64,000 nucleotides of DNA from Paracoccus yeei ATCC BAA-599 (GCF_000622145.1 NZ_JHWH01000019.1:31650-95649), one strand, 5' to 3'; numbered from the stretch's first letter, positions 15,739 through 25,109 are shown. Numbers and translations are program-made. Notes: generated by a model not told the origin, from the letters alone.

Positions 15739-18102
15739 TCAGGACCGCGGTCGTTCTTTCTTCGGGTCGTAATGCGGAAAGGCGGTGATGCGCGCGGGCA
15801 GGCGCTTTTGCTGCCCGTCGAGCTTGCCGACCTCGATTTCGGTGCCCTCGGCCGCATGGGTCACGTCCACGCGGGCCAGCGCAATCTGGCGGTCCAACAG
15901 CGGCGACCACATGGCCGAGGTGATTTCGCCCACCTGCGCCCGGCCGATATGCAGGCAGTCGCCGTGATGGGCCGGAATGCGGCTGTCGATCTCAAGGCCC
16001 ACCAGCTTCCAGCGCGGGTTCTCCTTGCGCCGGATCAGCGCCTCGCGGCCGATGAAGTCGTCGGGCTTGGTCTTCAAGGGCACGGTGAAGCCGATGCCGG
16101 CCTCGAACGGGTCGGTCTGGTCGGTGAATTCGTAATCGGCAAAGATCAGCCCGGCCTCGATGCGCAGCAGGTCCAGCGCGGCCAAGCCCATGGGCTTGAT
16201 GCCATGGGGCGCGCCGGCCTCGGCCACGGCGGCAAAGACCTCGGCCCCGTCCTTGGGATGGCAGAAGATCTCATAGCCCAGTTCGCCAGTGTAGCCGGTG
16301 CGCGAGACCACCACCGGGGCGCCTTTCGGGCCGTTCACCCGGCCGACGGTCCAGCGAAACCAGCCCAGTTCCGGGATCGCGGTCTGGTGCGGCGCGGTCC
16401 AGATCGCCGCGTTCATCACCTCGCGCGATTTCGGCCCCTGGACGGCCAGGTTGTGCAGCTGATCGGTCGAGGAGCGGATCATCACGTTCAGCCCCAGCGC
16501 CTGGGCCTGCTCGCGCATCCATTCGCCGCCGTAATCGGTGCCGCCGATCCAGCGGAAGCGGTCCGGGCCCATGCGGAACAGCGTGCCGTCGTCGACCATG
16601 CCGCCATGCGGATAGCACATCGCGGAATAGACCACCTGGCCCACGCCCAGCTTCTTGACGTCGCGGGTCAGCACCCATTGCATCAGGGCCTCGCTGTCCG
16701 GGCCGGTCACCTCGAACTTGCGCAGCGCCGACAGGTCCATCATGGCGACGCCGTTGCGGCAGGTGCGATACTCCTCCTCGGGCGAGGAGTTGGGGAAGGT
16801 GTTCGGCAGCCAGAAGCCCTTGTATTCTATGAAATCGCGGGTCAGCGCGGCGAAATTGTCGTGAAAGGCGGTCTGTCGGGTCATGATCGGCTCGGACTCG
16901 GGCATGGGCCGCCAGGCGGTGGCGCGCTGGAAGCGTTCGCTGGCGGCATAGCTGCGGACATGGATGTCCGACAGGTGCCAGCCATTGGCGGGGCTGGTGT
17001 CGTCGGGGCAGGCCGAGGACACGCAGACCACGTCGGTCAGCGCCCGCAGCAGCACATAGTCGCCCGGCCGCGACCAGGGCTCGTCGGTCATCAGCACACC
17101 ATGCGCGTCGATCCAGGTGTTGAAGAAGAAATTCGCCGCCATCCAGCCCTTGCGCGGATCGACGCCGTATTCCGCCAGCGCGCCGTTGAAATTGTCCGAG
17201 CAGTTGGCATGGCCGGGATAGCCGATGTCGTCGTAATATTTCGCGGCGCAGGCCATGGCAAAGGCGTCGTGCCGGCCGCAGGTGTCCTGCACCACCTCGA
17301 CCAGCGCATCCATGTCCTGGTCGAAATATTTCGCATGCAGCCCGGGCATGGCATAGCTGTGGCCCAGGATGGTGCGCGTCGTGGTCACGTCCAGCGGGTT
17401 CTGGATGCCGCGATCCAGCTTGCGGGCGTCGAAACACTGGAAATCCGTGCATTGCCGGCCGTCCACGTCCAGGATCTGGATATATTCGCCGGCGCGGACC
17501 AGATAGGCCTCGGCCGTGGCGGATTTCACCCGGATGTCCAGGATCGGATCGGCCAGCGGGTCGGGCAGCGCGAACTCCTGCTTGGCTCGCGGGCTGGCGC
17601 GGTCGATCAGCAGGGTCAGCGGACTGGCGGTGTCGCCGCTTTCCGGGTCCATCGGGTCGCCGGGCGCGCAGGCGATCAGCCAGCCGGCGCCTTCGGCGGT
17701 GAACTCGGCGCGGTCGCCCGCCGGGCTTGCGGCGCCGAACAGCGTGATGGCATGGTTCTTCGAAAGGTCTATGCCGCGCGCCGCGATGCCGCGCGCCAGC
17801 CGGGTCAGGCTCTCCTCGCCCGAGCTCAGCGCCCGGCGCAGCCCGTGCGGCTCGTCCGAGGCCGGGCCCAGCAGGCCGGGCCGGCCCTGCATGTCCACCG
17901 CGACCAGTTCGGCGCGCTGGCCGCCCTCGGCGTTGATGACGCTGACGCGGTCGCCCTGCGCCAGCGGCAGCAGCAGCGCGCCGCCGCCCGCCACGCTGTG
18001 GCGTTCCTGCGCCGGCGGGCGGCCGACGGGCGAGGCCACGCGCAACCCGCTGGGTCGTGGCGGGCCGGGGCGCAGCAGGCCGGGATAGGGGATGGCGCTC
18101 AT
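15739..18102 (-). CDS. tdm: Trimethylamine N-oxide demethylase (DUF1989-GcvT fusion)
   Basis: 787 residues from the ATG at 18102, which has GGAGG 5 bases upstream. The N-terminal half (core about 190-385) is a DUF1989 domain with GRQCTDFQCFDARKLDRG, TCGRHDAF and ANCSDNF. The C-terminal half (about 410-785) is a full GcvT-type tetrahydrofolate domain with RTGYTGELGYEIF. This two-domain build and length match TMAO demethylase, which splits TMAO to dimethylamine and formaldehyde and hands the latter to tetrahydrofolate. Cys275, Cys301 and Cys365 are candidate zinc ligands. The gene lies 31 bases behind tmm, whose product makes TMAO. It is expected to be cytoplasmic. Confidence 0.92.
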   Translation of the reverse strand: MSAIPYPGLLRPGPPRPSGLRVASPVGRPPAQERHSVAGGGALLLPLAQGDRVSVINAEGGQRAELVAVDMQGRPGLLGPASDEPHGLRRALSSGEESLTRLARGIAARGIDLSKNHAITLFGAASPAGDRAEFTAEGAGWLIACAPGDPMDPESGDTASPLTLLIDRASPRAKQEFALPDPLADPILDIRVKSATAEAYLVRAGEYIQILDVDGRQCTDFQCFDARKLDRGIQNPLDVTTTRTILGHSYAMPGLHAKYFDQDMDALVEVVQDTCGRHDAFAMACAAKYYDDIGYPGHANCSDNFNGALAEYGVDPRKGWMAANFFFNTWIDAHGVLMTDEPWSRPGDYVLLRALTDVVCVSSACPDDTSPANGWHLSDIHVRSYAASERFQRATAWRPMPESEPIMTRQTAFHDNFAALTRDFIEYKGFWLPNTFPNSSPEEEYRTCRNGVAMMDLSALRKFEVTGPDSEALMQWVLTRDVKKLGVGQVVYSAMCYPHGGMVDDGTLFRMGPDRFRWIGGTDYGGEWMREQAQALGLNVMIRSSTDQLHNLAVQGPKSREVMNAAIWTAPHQTAIPELGWFRWTVGRVNGPKGAPVVVSRTGYTGELGYEIFCHPKDGAEVFAAVAEAGAPHGIKPMGLAALDLLRIEAGLIFADYEFTDQTDPFEAGIGFTVPLKTKPDDFIGREALIRRKENPRWKLVGLEIDSRIPAHHGDCLHIGRAQVGEITSAMWSPLLDRQIALARVDVTHAAEGTEIEVGKLDGQQKRLPARITAFPHYDPKKERPRS

Positions 18103-18133
18103 CCGAGCCTCCATTGCCGGGGAAAGGACGGGG

Positions 18134-19477
18134 TCAGTTTCGCAGATAGGCTTCCATGCTGTCGTCCAGCGCGTCCTTCCAGGGCGTGTGGTGCACCGGC
18201 GCCATGGTCCCGGTGATGACCGAGCGATAGCAGTGGTTGCGGAAGGCCATGATGTCCTCGGCCTTGTGATGCTTCCATTCATAGAAGGCCGCGCAGGCGC
18301 CATCGACGTCGAAGCTGGGATAGTCGGTTTCCGCGATCAGTTCCTTGATGTAATCGCCCTGGTACTTGATCGCATATTTCACGTCGTCGTCGGCTTCCTC
18401 GCGCGCCTCGCGCTCGGCCACGTCGGCCAGCATCGCCTGCTTGTCGGCAGGCACCGCGATGCGGCCCAGGATGATGTCGCGCACATACCAGGCCTGGGCG
18501 TCGAACATGTTGAAGGTGAACCACTGGTCCTGCATGCCCAGGTAGAACATCCTGGGATTGTGGACATAGACCACCCCCTTGTAGAGATCGGCCGTCGCCA
18601 GCCGGTTCGCCGTCTTCAGCCGCAGATCGTCCGGCAGGAACGGGAAATAATGCCGATAGCCCGTGCACAGGATGATCGCATCGACCGTCTTGCTGGTGCC
18701 GTCGCTGAAATGGGCGGTCTTGCCCTCGACCCGGACCAGTGCCGGCTTTTCGTCCCAGTTGTCGGGCCAGTTGAAGCCCATGGGTGCGGTGCGATAGCAG
18801 GACGTGACCGATTTCGCGCCGTATTTCCAGCATTGCGAGCCGATGTCCTCGGCCGAGTAGCTGGCACCGACGATCAGCACGTCCTGTCCGCTGAACTCTC
18901 GCGCGTCGCGAAAGTCATGGGCATGGGTGATGCGGCCATAGAAATGCGTGAAGCCGGGATATTCGGGAACATTGGGGCTGGAGAAATGGCCCGAGGCGAC
19001 GATCACGTGATCGAAGCGCTCCTTATAGACGTGGTCGCGTTCCATGTCGTGGACGGTGACGGTAAAGTCCTCGGCCTGGTCGTCGTATTCGACCCAGCGC
19101 ACCACCGAATTGAAGCGGATCCAGTCGCGCACCCCGGCCTTTTTGATCCGGCCCTCGATATAGTCGAACATCACGGCCCGGGGCGGATACGAGGCGATCT
19201 GCTTGCCGAAATGCTCCTCGAAGGAATAATCGGCGAACTCCAGCCCTTCCTTGGGCCCGTTGGTCCACAGATAGCGATACATCGAGCCGTGCACGGGTTC
19301 GCCATGTTCGTCGGTCCCGGTGCGCCAGGTGTAGTTCCACAGCCCGCCCCAGTTCGACTGCTTTTCGAAACAGACGATCTCGGGGATCTCGGCCCCGTTG
19401 CGGAAAGCGGATTGAAAGGCACGCAGCTGGGCAAGCCCCGAGGGGCCAGCGCCGATGATGGCGACTCGCTTTGTCAT
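18134..19477 (-). CDS. tmm: Trimethylamine monooxygenase (flavin-containing monooxygenase)
   Basis: 447 residues, the size of bacterial Tmm. The FAD motif [15 protein letters not shown], the FMO fingerprint [11 protein letters not shown], the NADPH motif [14 protein letters not shown] and the C-terminal [20 protein letters not shown] are present, the last being characteristic of trimethylamine monooxygenases. It oxidises trimethylamine to TMAO with NADPH and oxygen in the cytoplasm. The ATG at 19477 is chosen by alignment; upstream frame residues are AT-rich promoter sequence. tdm follows 31 bases later, giving a coupled two-step pathway. Upstream lie two operator-like repeats and a divergent binding-protein gene. 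Confidence 0.95.
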   Translation of the reverse strand: MTKRVAIIGAGPSGLAQLRAFQSAFRNGAEIPEIVCFEKQSNWGGLWNYTWRTGTDEHGEPVHGSMYRYLWTNGPKEGLEFADYSFEEHFGKQIASYPPRAVMFDYIEGRIKKAGVRDWIRFNSVVRWVEYDDQAEDFTVTVHDMERDHVYKERFDHVIVASGHFSSPNVPEYPGFTHFYGRITHAHDFRDAREFSGQDVLIVGASYSAEDIGSQCWKYGAKSVTSCYRTAPMGFNWPDNWDEKPALVRVEGKTAHFSDGTSKTVDAIILCTGYRHYFPFLPDDLRLKTANRLATADLYKGVVYVHNPRMFYLGMQDQWFTFNMFDAQAWYVRDIILGRIAVPADKQAMLADVAEREAREEADDDVKYAIKYQGDYIKELIAETDYPSFDVDGACAAFYEWKHHKAEDIMAFRNHCYRSVITGTMAPVHHTPWKDALDDSMEAYLRN

Positions 19478-19490
19478 GTCGATTTCCCTG

Positions 19491-19535
19491 TGGTTCGAAC
19501 CAATTTGGCGGTTCTGTTCTTTTGGATTGAACCAA
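19491..19535. promoter_or_regulatory. Paired operator-like repeats in the tmm promoter
   Basis: TGGTTCGAACCA (19491-19502) is a perfect palindrome, and TTGGATTGAACCAA (19522-19535) is an imperfect one. As direct repeats, GGTTCGAACCAATT and GGATTGAACCAATT agree at 12 of 14 positions and are 32 bases apart, about three helical turns. The TGGT...ACCA core fits the general GntR-family operator pattern, and a GntR-family regulator gene lies at 20910-21620. The site abuts the tmm start, so repression of tmm is inferred. Confidence 0.55.
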
Positions 19536-19627
19536 TTAGAGGCCCAGATTCCCTTTCGGTCAACATTTTTAATTGCAAAGAAGAACCATGCTGCGAAATT
19601 TGGCGAAACGTTGCCGTTATTCGGGCA

Positions 19628-20926
19628 ATGGGGGATCGCGTGCATTCATCCTTGGCGCAGCGGCTGGCGGTCACCGGCAGCCTGCCGCGGAACCTACACC
19701 GGGCGGGCTCGCCCATTCGAATCGGATTTCTGGCGCCGCTCAGCGGCCCATCCTCGCCCTGGGGCACGCCCGGGCTGGAGGGCTGCCTGATCTGGGCCAA
19801 CTGGGTGAACGAACAGGGCGGCCTGGCGATCGGGCAGCAACGACGCAGGGTCGAGGTCCTGGCGCGCGACGCGGCCATCAGCGATCAGGAAACCCGCATC
19901 GCCGCGACAGAGCTGGTCGAGCGGGCCGGCGTCCGCATCATCCTGACGCTGGGGGGCGATTCGCTTGCGCCCGCGCTGCCCTGGCTGATGTCGCGGCGCG
20001 TCCTGACCACGACGCTGCTGCCCTTTGACCTGAGCCCCGAGACGCCCACGCTGATCGCCCCGGCCGAAGTGCATCCGATCTTCGTGGTGACGGGGGTCGA
20101 GTGGCTGGCAAGCACCCGGCCCGAGCTGAAGCGCGTGGCCCTGTGCAGCCAGCAGGACATGATGGGCCTGCCGTCGCTGGCCACCTATCGCGCCGCCTTC
20201 GCGGCCGAGGAGATGCAGATCGTCCGCGAACTGCGCTATCCGCCCCAGACCGCCGATGCCGCGGGCATGGTGGCGGCGATGCTGCAGGACGACCCCCAGG
20301 TGCTGTGCTGGTGCTCGTCCGAGCCGCATATGGTCCATGCCTTGACCGAGGCCGCCTTCCAGGCGGGCTTTGCCGGTCCGATCCTGTCCTGCACCGGCGA
20401 CAACTATCGGCGCATGGTGGCGCGGACCTCGGCCGCGTTCATGGAGAATTTCATCTTTCACTTTCCCGACTTCGACGATCCTGCGCTGGCAGAGACCGCC
20501 TTCTTCTTTCGCCAGCCCGCAGCCTTTCACGCGGCATACCAGCAGCGCTATCCCGGCCATTGGTCGGCGGTCAGCTGGGAATATGCGGCGGCGCTGGACC
20601 TGTGGCAGCAGGCGGTCGAAATCGCCGGCAGCACCGATCCGGCCAAGGCCCTGGATTCGATGAAACGCGGCGGCCAGATGATGCAGGTGTTCGGACCCGC
20701 GCGCTGGTACGGCGAGGCGCTGTTCGGCATCGACAATGCCCTGATCGGCAGTTGGCCCGTCGTGCGCGTGACCGGGGGCGTCGCGCGCATCGCAGGCTTT
20801 CGCTCGGTCCTGGGCTGGCTGGACCGGCACGAACCCCTGCTGCTGCGCGAGATGCAGGCGCTTGGCCTTTTGTGGCAGCAGCGGCCCGGGATGGGGCCGG
20901 CCGGGGCGGTCAGCCCTCTTGCATGA
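19628..20926 (+). CDS. Periplasmic-binding-fold protein without signal peptide, candidate cytosolic sensor
   Basis: 432 residues from the ATG at 19628. The protein has the type I binding fold of branched-chain amino acid / urea / amide receptors: [20 protein letters not shown] near residue 30, [18 protein letters not shown], and a lower lobe with [16 protein letters not shown]. No hydrophobic signal peptide precedes the fold; the first 30 residues are polar and basic ([20 protein letters not shown]). No permease or ATPase gene is next to it. It is divergent from tmm and its 3' end overlaps the convergent GntR-type gene by 17 bases. AmiC of Pseudomonas is a known cytosolic ligand sensor of this fold, so a sensor of methylated amines is a reasonable guess. 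Incorrect start choice could hide an exported form. Confidence 0.7.
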   Translation: MGDRVHSSLAQRLAVTGSLPRNLHRAGSPIRIGFLAPLSGPSSPWGTPGLEGCLIWANWVNEQGGLAIGQQRRRVEVLARDAAISDQETRIAATELVERAGVRIILTLGGDSLAPALPWLMSRRVLTTTLLPFDLSPETPTLIAPAEVHPIFVVTGVEWLASTRPELKRVALCSQQDMMGLPSLATYRAAFAAEEMQIVRELRYPPQTADAAGMVAAMLQDDPQVLCWCSSEPHMVHALTEAAFQAGFAGPILSCTGDNYRRMVARTSAAFMENFIFHFPDFDDPALAETAFFFRQPAAFHAAYQQRYPGHWSAVSWEYAAALDLWQQAVEIAGSTDPAKALDSMKRGGQMMQVFGPARWYGEALFGIDNALIGSWPVVRVTGGVARIAGFRSVLGWLDRHEPLLLREMQALGLLWQQRPGMGPAGAVSPLA

Positions 20927-21620
20927 GAAGGCGTTGTTCGTCGATCAGCATCTGCTGGACTAGGTCGGTCGCGGCGGCGATGTCCCCGGACGCCAGGGCG
21001 CCCAACAGATCGACATGGATGCGGCGCAGCTCGTCCATCCGGTCCGGCGTCAGCAGCCGGCGCAGCATCGCGCTGCGATGGCGCTGACGGCGTGCCTTGA
21101 GCACCAGGTCGTAGCAGGCCACCAGCAGCGGGTTGCCGGTGCCCTCGGCCAGCTTTTGCTGGAAATCCTCCTCGAGCCGGGCGAATTGCGCCGGATCGGT
21201 GGTGCGGCCCAGGTCCTCGGTGATCCGGGTCAGCGCCTCGATCCGGGCCAGCGACATGTTGAGGATGGCCAGGCGGGCGATTTCGGGTTCAAGGATGCCG
21301 CGCATCACATGCAGATGCAGCGGCCCGCTGTTGGCCACCACAGGCAGCGCGTTGTCCGATCGGTCGGGATCCACGACGAAGGATCCGGCGCCGGCCCGGC
21401 GCAGGATCAGGCCCTTCTGCTCAAGGATGTCCAGCGCCTCGCGCAAGGTGTTGCGGGCCACCTGCATGCTGGCGGCCAACTGGCGTTCGGACGGCAGGCG
21501 GCTGCCTTGCGGATAGACCCCCGAGGCCAAGCGCGCGCAGAGGACATCGACCACCATTTGCACGGACGGTCCCGCCCGTCCGGGAACAAGGGATTGCGGC
21601 GGCTGTGGCAACGGCGACAA
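20910..21620 (-). CDS. GntR-family regulator of the FadR (FCD) subgroup
   Basis: 236 residues. Residues about 18-85 are a winged helix (LPSERQLAASMQVARNTLREAL with the wing AGAGSFVV), and the C-terminal helical FCD ligand-binding domain spans about 100-230 (VMRGILEPEIARLAI, RRIHVDLLGAL). These regulators usually repress a catabolic operon until a small carboxylate or amine-related ligand binds. It lies between the methylamine tmm-dmm unit and gmaS, both on the same strand, and the palindromes at the tmm promoter fit its operator class. The overlap with the preceding convergent gene is 17 bases. Confidence 0.85.
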   Translation of the reverse strand: MSPLPQPPQSLVPGRAGPSVQMVVDVLCARLASGVYPQGSRLPSERQLAASMQVARNTLREALDILEQKGLILRRAGAGSFVVDPDRSDNALPVVANSGPLHLHVMRGILEPEIARLAILNMSLARIEALTRITEDLGRTTDPAQFARLEEDFQQKLAEGTGNPLLVACYDLVLKARRQRHRSAMLRRLLTPDRMDELRRIHVDLLGALASGDIAAATDLVQQMLIDEQRLLMQEG

Positions 21621-21715
21621 GGCAAAGGACCCATAAAACGATCAGCCCTGTCTAGCGCGTCGGGCAGGGGTTTGCCAGCCCGACAGGGAACCAGTTGATC
21701 CAGTTCCCGTCTGGT

Positions 21716-23020
21716 TCAGATGTCCAGCGTAGTCTCCCGCTCCCATTGGGTCAGGTGCGCGGTATAGGCGTTCCATTCCTGCGTCTTCATCTTGATGAAC
21801 GCCGCCGAGAAGGCATCCCCAAGCGCGCCTTTCAGTTCGGTGTCCTCGTCGAAGGCGCGGATGGCATCCAGCAGGTTCAGCGGCAGTTTCGGCGCGTCGG
21901 TGACGGTGTGGCCATCGGCATACATGTCGATGTCCCAGCGCCGGCCCGGGTCGGCCTTGGACTTCAGCCCGGACAGACCCGCCGCGATGATGACGGCCTG
22001 CAGCAGATAGGGGTTCACGGCGCCGTCCGGCAGGCGCAGCTCGAACCGGCCCGGGCCCGGAACACGCACCATATGGGTCCGGTTGTTGCCGGTCCAGGTG
22101 ACCGAGTTCGGCGCCCAGGTCGCCCCCGAGGAGGTGCGCGGCGCGTTGATGCGCTTGTAGCTGTTCACGGTGGGACAGCAGGGCAGCGCCAGGGCCGAGG
22201 CGTGCTTCATGATCCCGCCCAGGAAATGCCGGCCTTCATCGGACAGGCTCAGGTCCTTGCTGTCGTCGGAAAAGGCGTTCCGGCCGTCCCTGGTCCAGAC
22301 CGAGATATGGGCATGGCAGCCGTTTCCCGTCATGCCCATGATCGGCTTGGGCATGAAGGTCGCGCGCAGGCCGTGCTTTTCGGCAACGGCGCGGGTCATG
22401 AACTTGAAGAACGAATGCTTGTCGGCCGTGGCCATGGCATTGTCGTATTTCCAGTTCATTTCGAACTGGCCGTTCGCGTCCTCGTGGTCGCTTTGATAGG
22501 GCTCCCAACCCAGTTCCAGCATGTAGTCGCTGATTTCCGCGATCACGTCATAGCGGCGCAGGATCGCCTGCTGGTCATAGCAGGGCTTCACGGCGGTGTC
22601 GGCGCTGTCCGAGATCGCCTTGCCGTCCGGCGTCAGCAGAAAGAATTCGGGCTCGACCCCGGTCTTGACCTCAAGCCCCATGCCGGCGGCCTCGGCGACC
22701 AGCTTGCCCAGCACATTGCGGGGCGCCTGCTCCAGCGGGCCGTTGCCCGACATGACGCAGTTCGACGCGACCCAGGCGACTTCCTTTTTCCATGGCAGCT
22801 GGATGACCGAGTTCGCATCCGGCATGCCCAGCATGTCGGGATGGGCGGGCGTCAGGTCCAGCCAGGTCGCAAAGCCGGCAAAGCCCGCGCCGTTTTCCTG
22901 CATGTCGGCGATTGCCTGGGCCGGCGCCAGCTTGGCGCGCTGCGCGCCGAACAGGTCCGTATAGGAAATCATGAAGTATTTGACGCCCTTTTCGCGGGCG
23001 AATTCGACAAGATCTGTCAT
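21716..23020 (-). CDS. gmaS: Gamma-glutamylmethylamide synthetase (glutamine-synthetase family)
   Basis: 434 residues from the ATG at 23020, typical for GmaS. Glutamine-synthetase family signatures are present: VEPEFFLLTP, QFEMNWKYDNA, MTGNGCHAHISVW and GRFELRLPDGAVNPYL. The enzyme joins methylamine to glutamate with ATP to give gamma-glutamylmethylamide in the cytoplasm. The identification as GmaS rather than GlnA rests mainly on its position directly behind mgsABC on the same strand and on its shorter length. A perfect GC hairpin in the 68-base gap to mgsC may modulate its expression relative to the mgs genes. Confidence 0.9.
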   Translation of the reverse strand: MTDLVEFAREKGVKYFMISYTDLFGAQRAKLAPAQAIADMQENGAGFAGFATWLDLTPAHPDMLGMPDANSVIQLPWKKEVAWVASNCVMSGNGPLEQAPRNVLGKLVAEAAGMGLEVKTGVEPEFFLLTPDGKAISDSADTAVKPCYDQQAILRRYDVIAEISDYMLELGWEPYQSDHEDANGQFEMNWKYDNAMATADKHSFFKFMTRAVAEKHGLRATFMPKPIMGMTGNGCHAHISVWTRDGRNAFSDDSKDLSLSDEGRHFLGGIMKHASALALPCCPTVNSYKRINAPRTSSGATWAPNSVTWTGNNRTHMVRVPGPGRFELRLPDGAVNPYLLQAVIIAAGLSGLKSKADPGRRWDIDMYADGHTVTDAPKLPLNLLDAIRAFDEDTELKGALGDAFSAAFIKMKTQEWNAYTAHLTQWERETTLDI

Positions 23021-23054
23021 AGGATCAGGTCCCTGTTGGGTGAGGATTAAACCG

Positions 23055-23076
23055 GGGCGGGGTCTGTGCCCCGCCC
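23055..23076. terminator. GC hairpin between mgsC and gmaS
   Basis: GGGCGGGG and CCCCGCCC form a perfect 8-base stem with a 6-base loop. On the minus strand only a short GGTTTAATCC follows, so it may be a partial terminator or a processing signal between mgsC and gmaS. Confidence 0.45.
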
Positions 23077-23088
23077 TTCTGGTCAAGA

Positions 23089-24414
23089 TCAGAAGCCGCC
23101 CTGACCGGGGATCCAGCTGGTGCCGGCCAGCGGCACGCCCGCCATGGCGGCCGCCTCGATGGTCAGGGCGCAAAGGTCCTCGGGCTCGAGGTTGTGGACA
23201 TGGCTCTTGCCGCAGGCGCGCGCGATTGTCTGACATTCCAGGGTCATGACCGCAAGGTAATTGCGCAGCCTGCGCGCGCCCTCGACCGGGTCGAAGCGGG
23301 CCATCAGCTCGGGGTCCTGGGTGGTGATGCCGGCGGGGTCGCGGCCTTCGTGCCAGTCGTCATAGGCATCGGCGGTGGTGCCAAGCGCGGCATATTCGTC
23401 GCCCCACTTGGGGTCGTTTTCCCCCAGCGCGATCAGCGCGGCGGTGCCGATGGCCACCGCATCCGCGCCAAGCGCCAAGGCCTTGGCCACGTCCGCACCC
23501 GAGCGGATGCCCCCCGAAACGACCAGCTGCACCTTGCGGTGCATGCCCAGGTCCTGCAGCGCCTTCACCGCGGGGCGGATGCAGGCCAGCGTCGGCTGGC
23601 CGACGTTTTCGATGAACACGTCCTGGGTCGCGGCGGTGCCGCCCTGCATGCCGTCCAGCACCACCACGTCGGCCCCGGCCTTCACCGCCAGGGCGGTGTC
23701 GTAATAGGGTCGGGCGCCGCCCACCTTGATGTAGATCGGCTTTTCCCAGTTGGTGATCTCGCGCAGTTCCAGGATCTTGATTTCCAGATCATCCGGTCCG
23801 GTCCAGTCCGGGTGGCGGCAGGCCGACCGCTGGTCGATGCCCACCGGCAGGTTGCGCATGTTCGCCACGCGCTGGGTGATCTTCTGGCCCAGGAGCATGC
23901 CGCCGCCGCCGGGCTTCGCGCCCTGGCCCACGACGATCTCGATGGCATCGGCGCGGCGCAGGTCGTCGGGGTTCATGCCGTAGCGCGAGGGCAGGTACTG
24001 ATAGACCAGCTTTTCGCTATGCCCGCGTTCCTCGTTGGTCATGCCGCCGTCGCCGGTGGTGGTCGAGGTGCCGGCCAGGGTGGCGCCGCGCCCCAGCGCC
24101 TCTTTCGCGGGGCCGGACAGCGCGCCGAAGCTCATGCCGGCGATGGTGATCGGGATCTTCAGTTCGATCGGTTTTTTCGCAAAGCGCGTGCCCAGCACGA
24201 CCGAGGTGTCGCATTTCTCGCGGTAGCCTTCCAGCGGATAGCGGCTGATCGAGGCGCCCAGGAACAGCAGGTCGTCGAAATGCGGCACCCGCCGCTTGGC
24301 CCCGCCGCCCCGGATGTCGTAGATGCCGGTTTCGGCAGCGCGGCGGATTTCGGCGTTCACGGACGGCGAAAAGGTCCAGCTGTCGCGCGGCTTGGTTTGC
24401 GGGGTCTTGTCCAT
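23089..24414 (-). CDS. mgsC: N-methylglutamate synthase subunit C (FMN glutamate-synthase domain)
   Basis: 441 residues from the ATG at 24414, chosen for the GAGGG about 6 bases upstream; an ATG at 24426 overlapping the mgsB stop would add four residues. The protein matches the FMN-binding catalytic domain of glutamate synthase: ITIAGMSFGALSGPAKEALG, GQGAKPGGGGMLLGQKI, ADVVVLDGMQGGTAATQ and VSGGIRSGADVAKALALGAD. In N-methylglutamate synthase this subunit carries out the synthase step with methylamine or gamma-glutamylmethylamide and a keto acid. It follows mgsA and mgsB in a tight operon and precedes gmaS. Confidence 0.9.
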   Translation of the reverse strand: MDKTPQTKPRDSWTFSPSVNAEIRRAAETGIYDIRGGGAKRRVPHFDDLLFLGASISRYPLEGYREKCDTSVVLGTRFAKKPIELKIPITIAGMSFGALSGPAKEALGRGATLAGTSTTTGDGGMTNEERGHSEKLVYQYLPSRYGMNPDDLRRADAIEIVVGQGAKPGGGGMLLGQKITQRVANMRNLPVGIDQRSACRHPDWTGPDDLEIKILELREITNWEKPIYIKVGGARPYYDTALAVKAGADVVVLDGMQGGTAATQDVFIENVGQPTLACIRPAVKALQDLGMHRKVQLVVSGGIRSGADVAKALALGADAVAIGTAALIALGENDPKWGDEYAALGTTADAYDDWHEGRDPAGITTQDPELMARFDPVEGARRLRNYLAVMTLECQTIARACGKSHVHNLEPEDLCALTIEAAAMAGVPLAGTSWIPGQGGF

Positions 24415-24425
24415 GATGTCCCTCA

Positions 24426-25109
24426 TCAATAGGCACCGGCGTGATCGACGTGGAAGTTGTAAAGCGTCCGGGCCGAGCCGTATCGCTTGAATTCCGAAGG
24501 GTCGGCATCGGCGCCCGAGCGCTGCAGCAGGTCCCTGAGGATCTCGACATGTTCGGGGCGCATCTCCTTCTCGATGCAGTCCGAGCCGAGCGATTTCACC
24601 GAACCGCGCACGAACAGTCGCGCCTCGTAAAGGCTGTCCCCCAGCGCGTCGCCGGCATCGCCCAGCACGACCAGATTGCCCGATTGCGCCATGAAGGCCG
24701 ACATGTGGCCGATGTTGCCGAACACCACGATGTCGATGCCCTTCATCGAAATGCCGCAGCGCGAGCTGGCGTTGCCCTTGATGACCAGAAGCCCGCCGTG
24801 GCCGGTGGCGCCCGCGTACTGGCTGGCGTCGCCGTCGATGATGACGGTGCCCGACATCATGTTTTCCGCCACCCCCGGCCCGGCCGAGCCGGTGACCCGC
24901 ACGGTGGCCTGCTTGTTCATGCCGGCGCAGTAATAGCCGGTCGAACCCTTGACGGTGACCTCGATGGGCGCATCGAGGCCGACCGCGATGGCATGGGCGC
25001 CCTTGGGGTTCTCGACCACCCATTCGGTCTGGTTGGTCTGCGCAGCCTGCGCCTGCAAGGCGCTGTTCAGGTCGCGCAGGGTCGTCGATGACAGGTCGAT
25101 GGTCTGCAT
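24426..25109 (-). CDS. mgsB: N-methylglutamate synthase subunit B (glutamate-synthase GXGXG domain)
   Basis: 227 residues made of the right-handed beta-helix that forms the C-terminal GXGXG domain of glutamate synthase, here as a separate protein. Repeating strand-turn units are visible, such as VKGSTGYYCAGMNKQATVRV, MSGTVIIDGDASQYAGATG and GGLLVIKGNASSRCG. The domain is structural and holds the other subunits together. It starts one base after the mgsA stop and ends overlapping the start region of mgsC. Split glutamate-synthase domains in this order are characteristic of mgsABC. Confidence 0.9.
   Translation of the reverse strand: MQTIDLSSTTLRDLNSALQAQAAQTNQTEWVVENPKGAHAIAVGLDAPIEVTVKGSTGYYCAGMNKQATVRVTGSAGPGVAENMMSGTVIIDGDASQYAGATGHGGLLVIKGNASSRCGISMKGIDIVVFGNIGHMSAFMAQSGNLVVLGDAGDALGDSLYEARLFVRGSVKSLGSDCIEKEMRPEHVEILRDLLQRSGADADPSEFKRYGSARTLYNFHVDHAGAY

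Noticed and set aside
12529..18216. A 1,895-codon open frame on the plus strand antisense to dmmD, the permease and tdm
   Set aside because: It has no homology or domain pattern, is rich in Arg, Gly, His and Gln, and mirrors well-supported minus-strand genes. It is a by-product of high GC content.
21716..23020. Ordinary glutamine synthetase (glnA)
   Set aside because: The protein is shorter than GlnA, no glnB is adjacent, and it follows mgsABC, so gmaS fits better.
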